From assembly GCF_039538145.1 (NCBI RefSeq), contig NZ_BAABBV010000001.1, forward strand, positions 1,302,001 through 1,366,000: a DNA stretch of 64,000 bases. The letters are read 5' to 3'. Shown here in pieces: positions 63,911 through 64,000 of the stretch (positions are counted from its first letter, which is position 1; each line of letters begins with the position of its first letter). Origin of the DNA: Gryllotalpicola daejeonensis. GTDB lineage: Bacteria > Actinomycetota > Actinomycetes > Actinomycetales > Microbacteriaceae. The notes below the pieces were generated by a model. That model did no database searches and had not been told where the DNA came from. It saw only the letters and a program-made list of their open reading frames with translations. The position numbers and the translations under genes are program-made.

Positions 63911-64000
63911 GTCTCAATGCAACCAAAACTTCGCGCACCGCGCGCAGCTCGGCGCCGAGCTGTGCGCCCCGCTCGCGCGAGTGCCTGGTCACAAAGCTCT
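63907..64000 (-). CDS. C-terminal end of a gene entering from beyond the window
   Basis: The minus-strand frame that ends TGA at 63907-63909 reads SFVTRHSRERGAQLGAELRA and ends VREVLVALRRD. Third positions are mostly G or C, and the four-base GTGA overlap with rbsK is typical of cotranscribed genes here. Too little remains to name the product. Confidence 0.5.
   Translation of the reverse strand, partial: ELCDQALARAGRTARRRAARGARSFGCIET

Noticed and set aside
1..64000. tRNA, rRNA, prophage and insertion sequences
   Set aside because: No cloverleaf, rRNA signature, integrase, capsid or transposase reading frame was found by eye; a tRNAscan/Infernal run was not possible.

Overview
The window is a gene-dense, high-GC stretch of bacterial chromosome. 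GTG starts are frequent, many coding regions overlap by 1-4 bases, and many genes appear to begin at, or within a few bases of, their transcription start (a TANNNT box 6-7 bases before ATG or GTG). Gene families and order point to an actinobacterium, most likely of the Microbacteriaceae (Leifsonia/Microbacterium type). The main pointers are an ispE-rsmA-tatD-metG / rsmI / protein O-mannosyltransferase block of the kind seen across Actinobacteria, an actinobacterial SARP regulator, DUF222 HNH nuclease, DUF5997 and DUF4190 proteins, and a Phe-type ribonucleotide reductase R2. No rRNA, tRNA, CRISPR array, prophage or transposase was seen.

Region by region. 0-0.5 kb: start of a DAHP synthase gene behind a 17-residue leader peptide containing Phe-Trp-Tyr-Val-Tyr and a candidate attenuator. 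0.5-8.4 kb: methyltransferase (probably frameshifted at its 3' end), MFS transporter, acetyltransferase, ABC-F ATPase and a very large LuxR-type regulator with a degenerate P-loop. 8.5-16.7 kb: the conserved housekeeping block (IspE, RsmA, TatD, MetRS, DUF4190, RsmI, Pmt, acetyltransferase), without the rpfB gene that lies there in mycobacteria. 16.8-19.3 kb: an accessory-looking leftward run of antitoxin, MazF-like toxin, MazG-like pyrophosphohydrolase, ECF sigma factor and membrane anti-sigma candidate. 19.3-24.3 kb: nucleotidyltransferase, XRE regulator, fructosamine-kinase-like protein, metallo-beta-lactamase-fold protein, membrane protein and nucleoside hydrolase. 24.3-27.7 kb: SARP/NB-ARC regulator carrying a 66-bp dyad element inside its coding sequence.

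27.8-30.5 kb: a leftward cassette of small HTH protein, stand-alone Clp N-domain protein, and DrrA/DrrB-type ABC exporter. This is the best candidate for a little-described system (a possible sensor or sponge for drugs that target ClpC, coupled to efflux). 30.6-34.5 kb: sulfurtransferase, LysR effector-domain protein without HTH, DUF5997, M18 aminopeptidase and a hypothetical protein. 34.6-37.1 kb: two divergent citrate-synthase-family genes, one fused to an HTH and carrying a catalytic His-to-Gln change. 37.2-44 kb: PPK2, MalY-type lyase, MetY, alpha/beta hydrolase, SRPBCC protein and DUF222/HNH nuclease. 44.2-50.9 kb: HrpA helicase and PEP carboxylase. 51-58 kb: hypothetical protein, second sulfurtransferase, second DUF4190 protein, the nrdA-nrdB operon with NrdR-box-like sites, and an MFS transporter. 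58-64 kb: an AbiEi-like gene between palindromic repeats, MarR regulator with a small zinc-ribbon protein, aldo/keto reductase, acyl-CoA dehydrogenase, S4 protein, ribokinase-type kinase and the tail of one further gene.

Three features recur across the window. A 66-bp perfectly centred dyad family has three copies. A second palindrome family (TTGCGCCA...GGGCAC) has two clear copies and one decayed copy. A heptamer, GGATGCC/GGCATCC, is strikingly frequent in both orientations.
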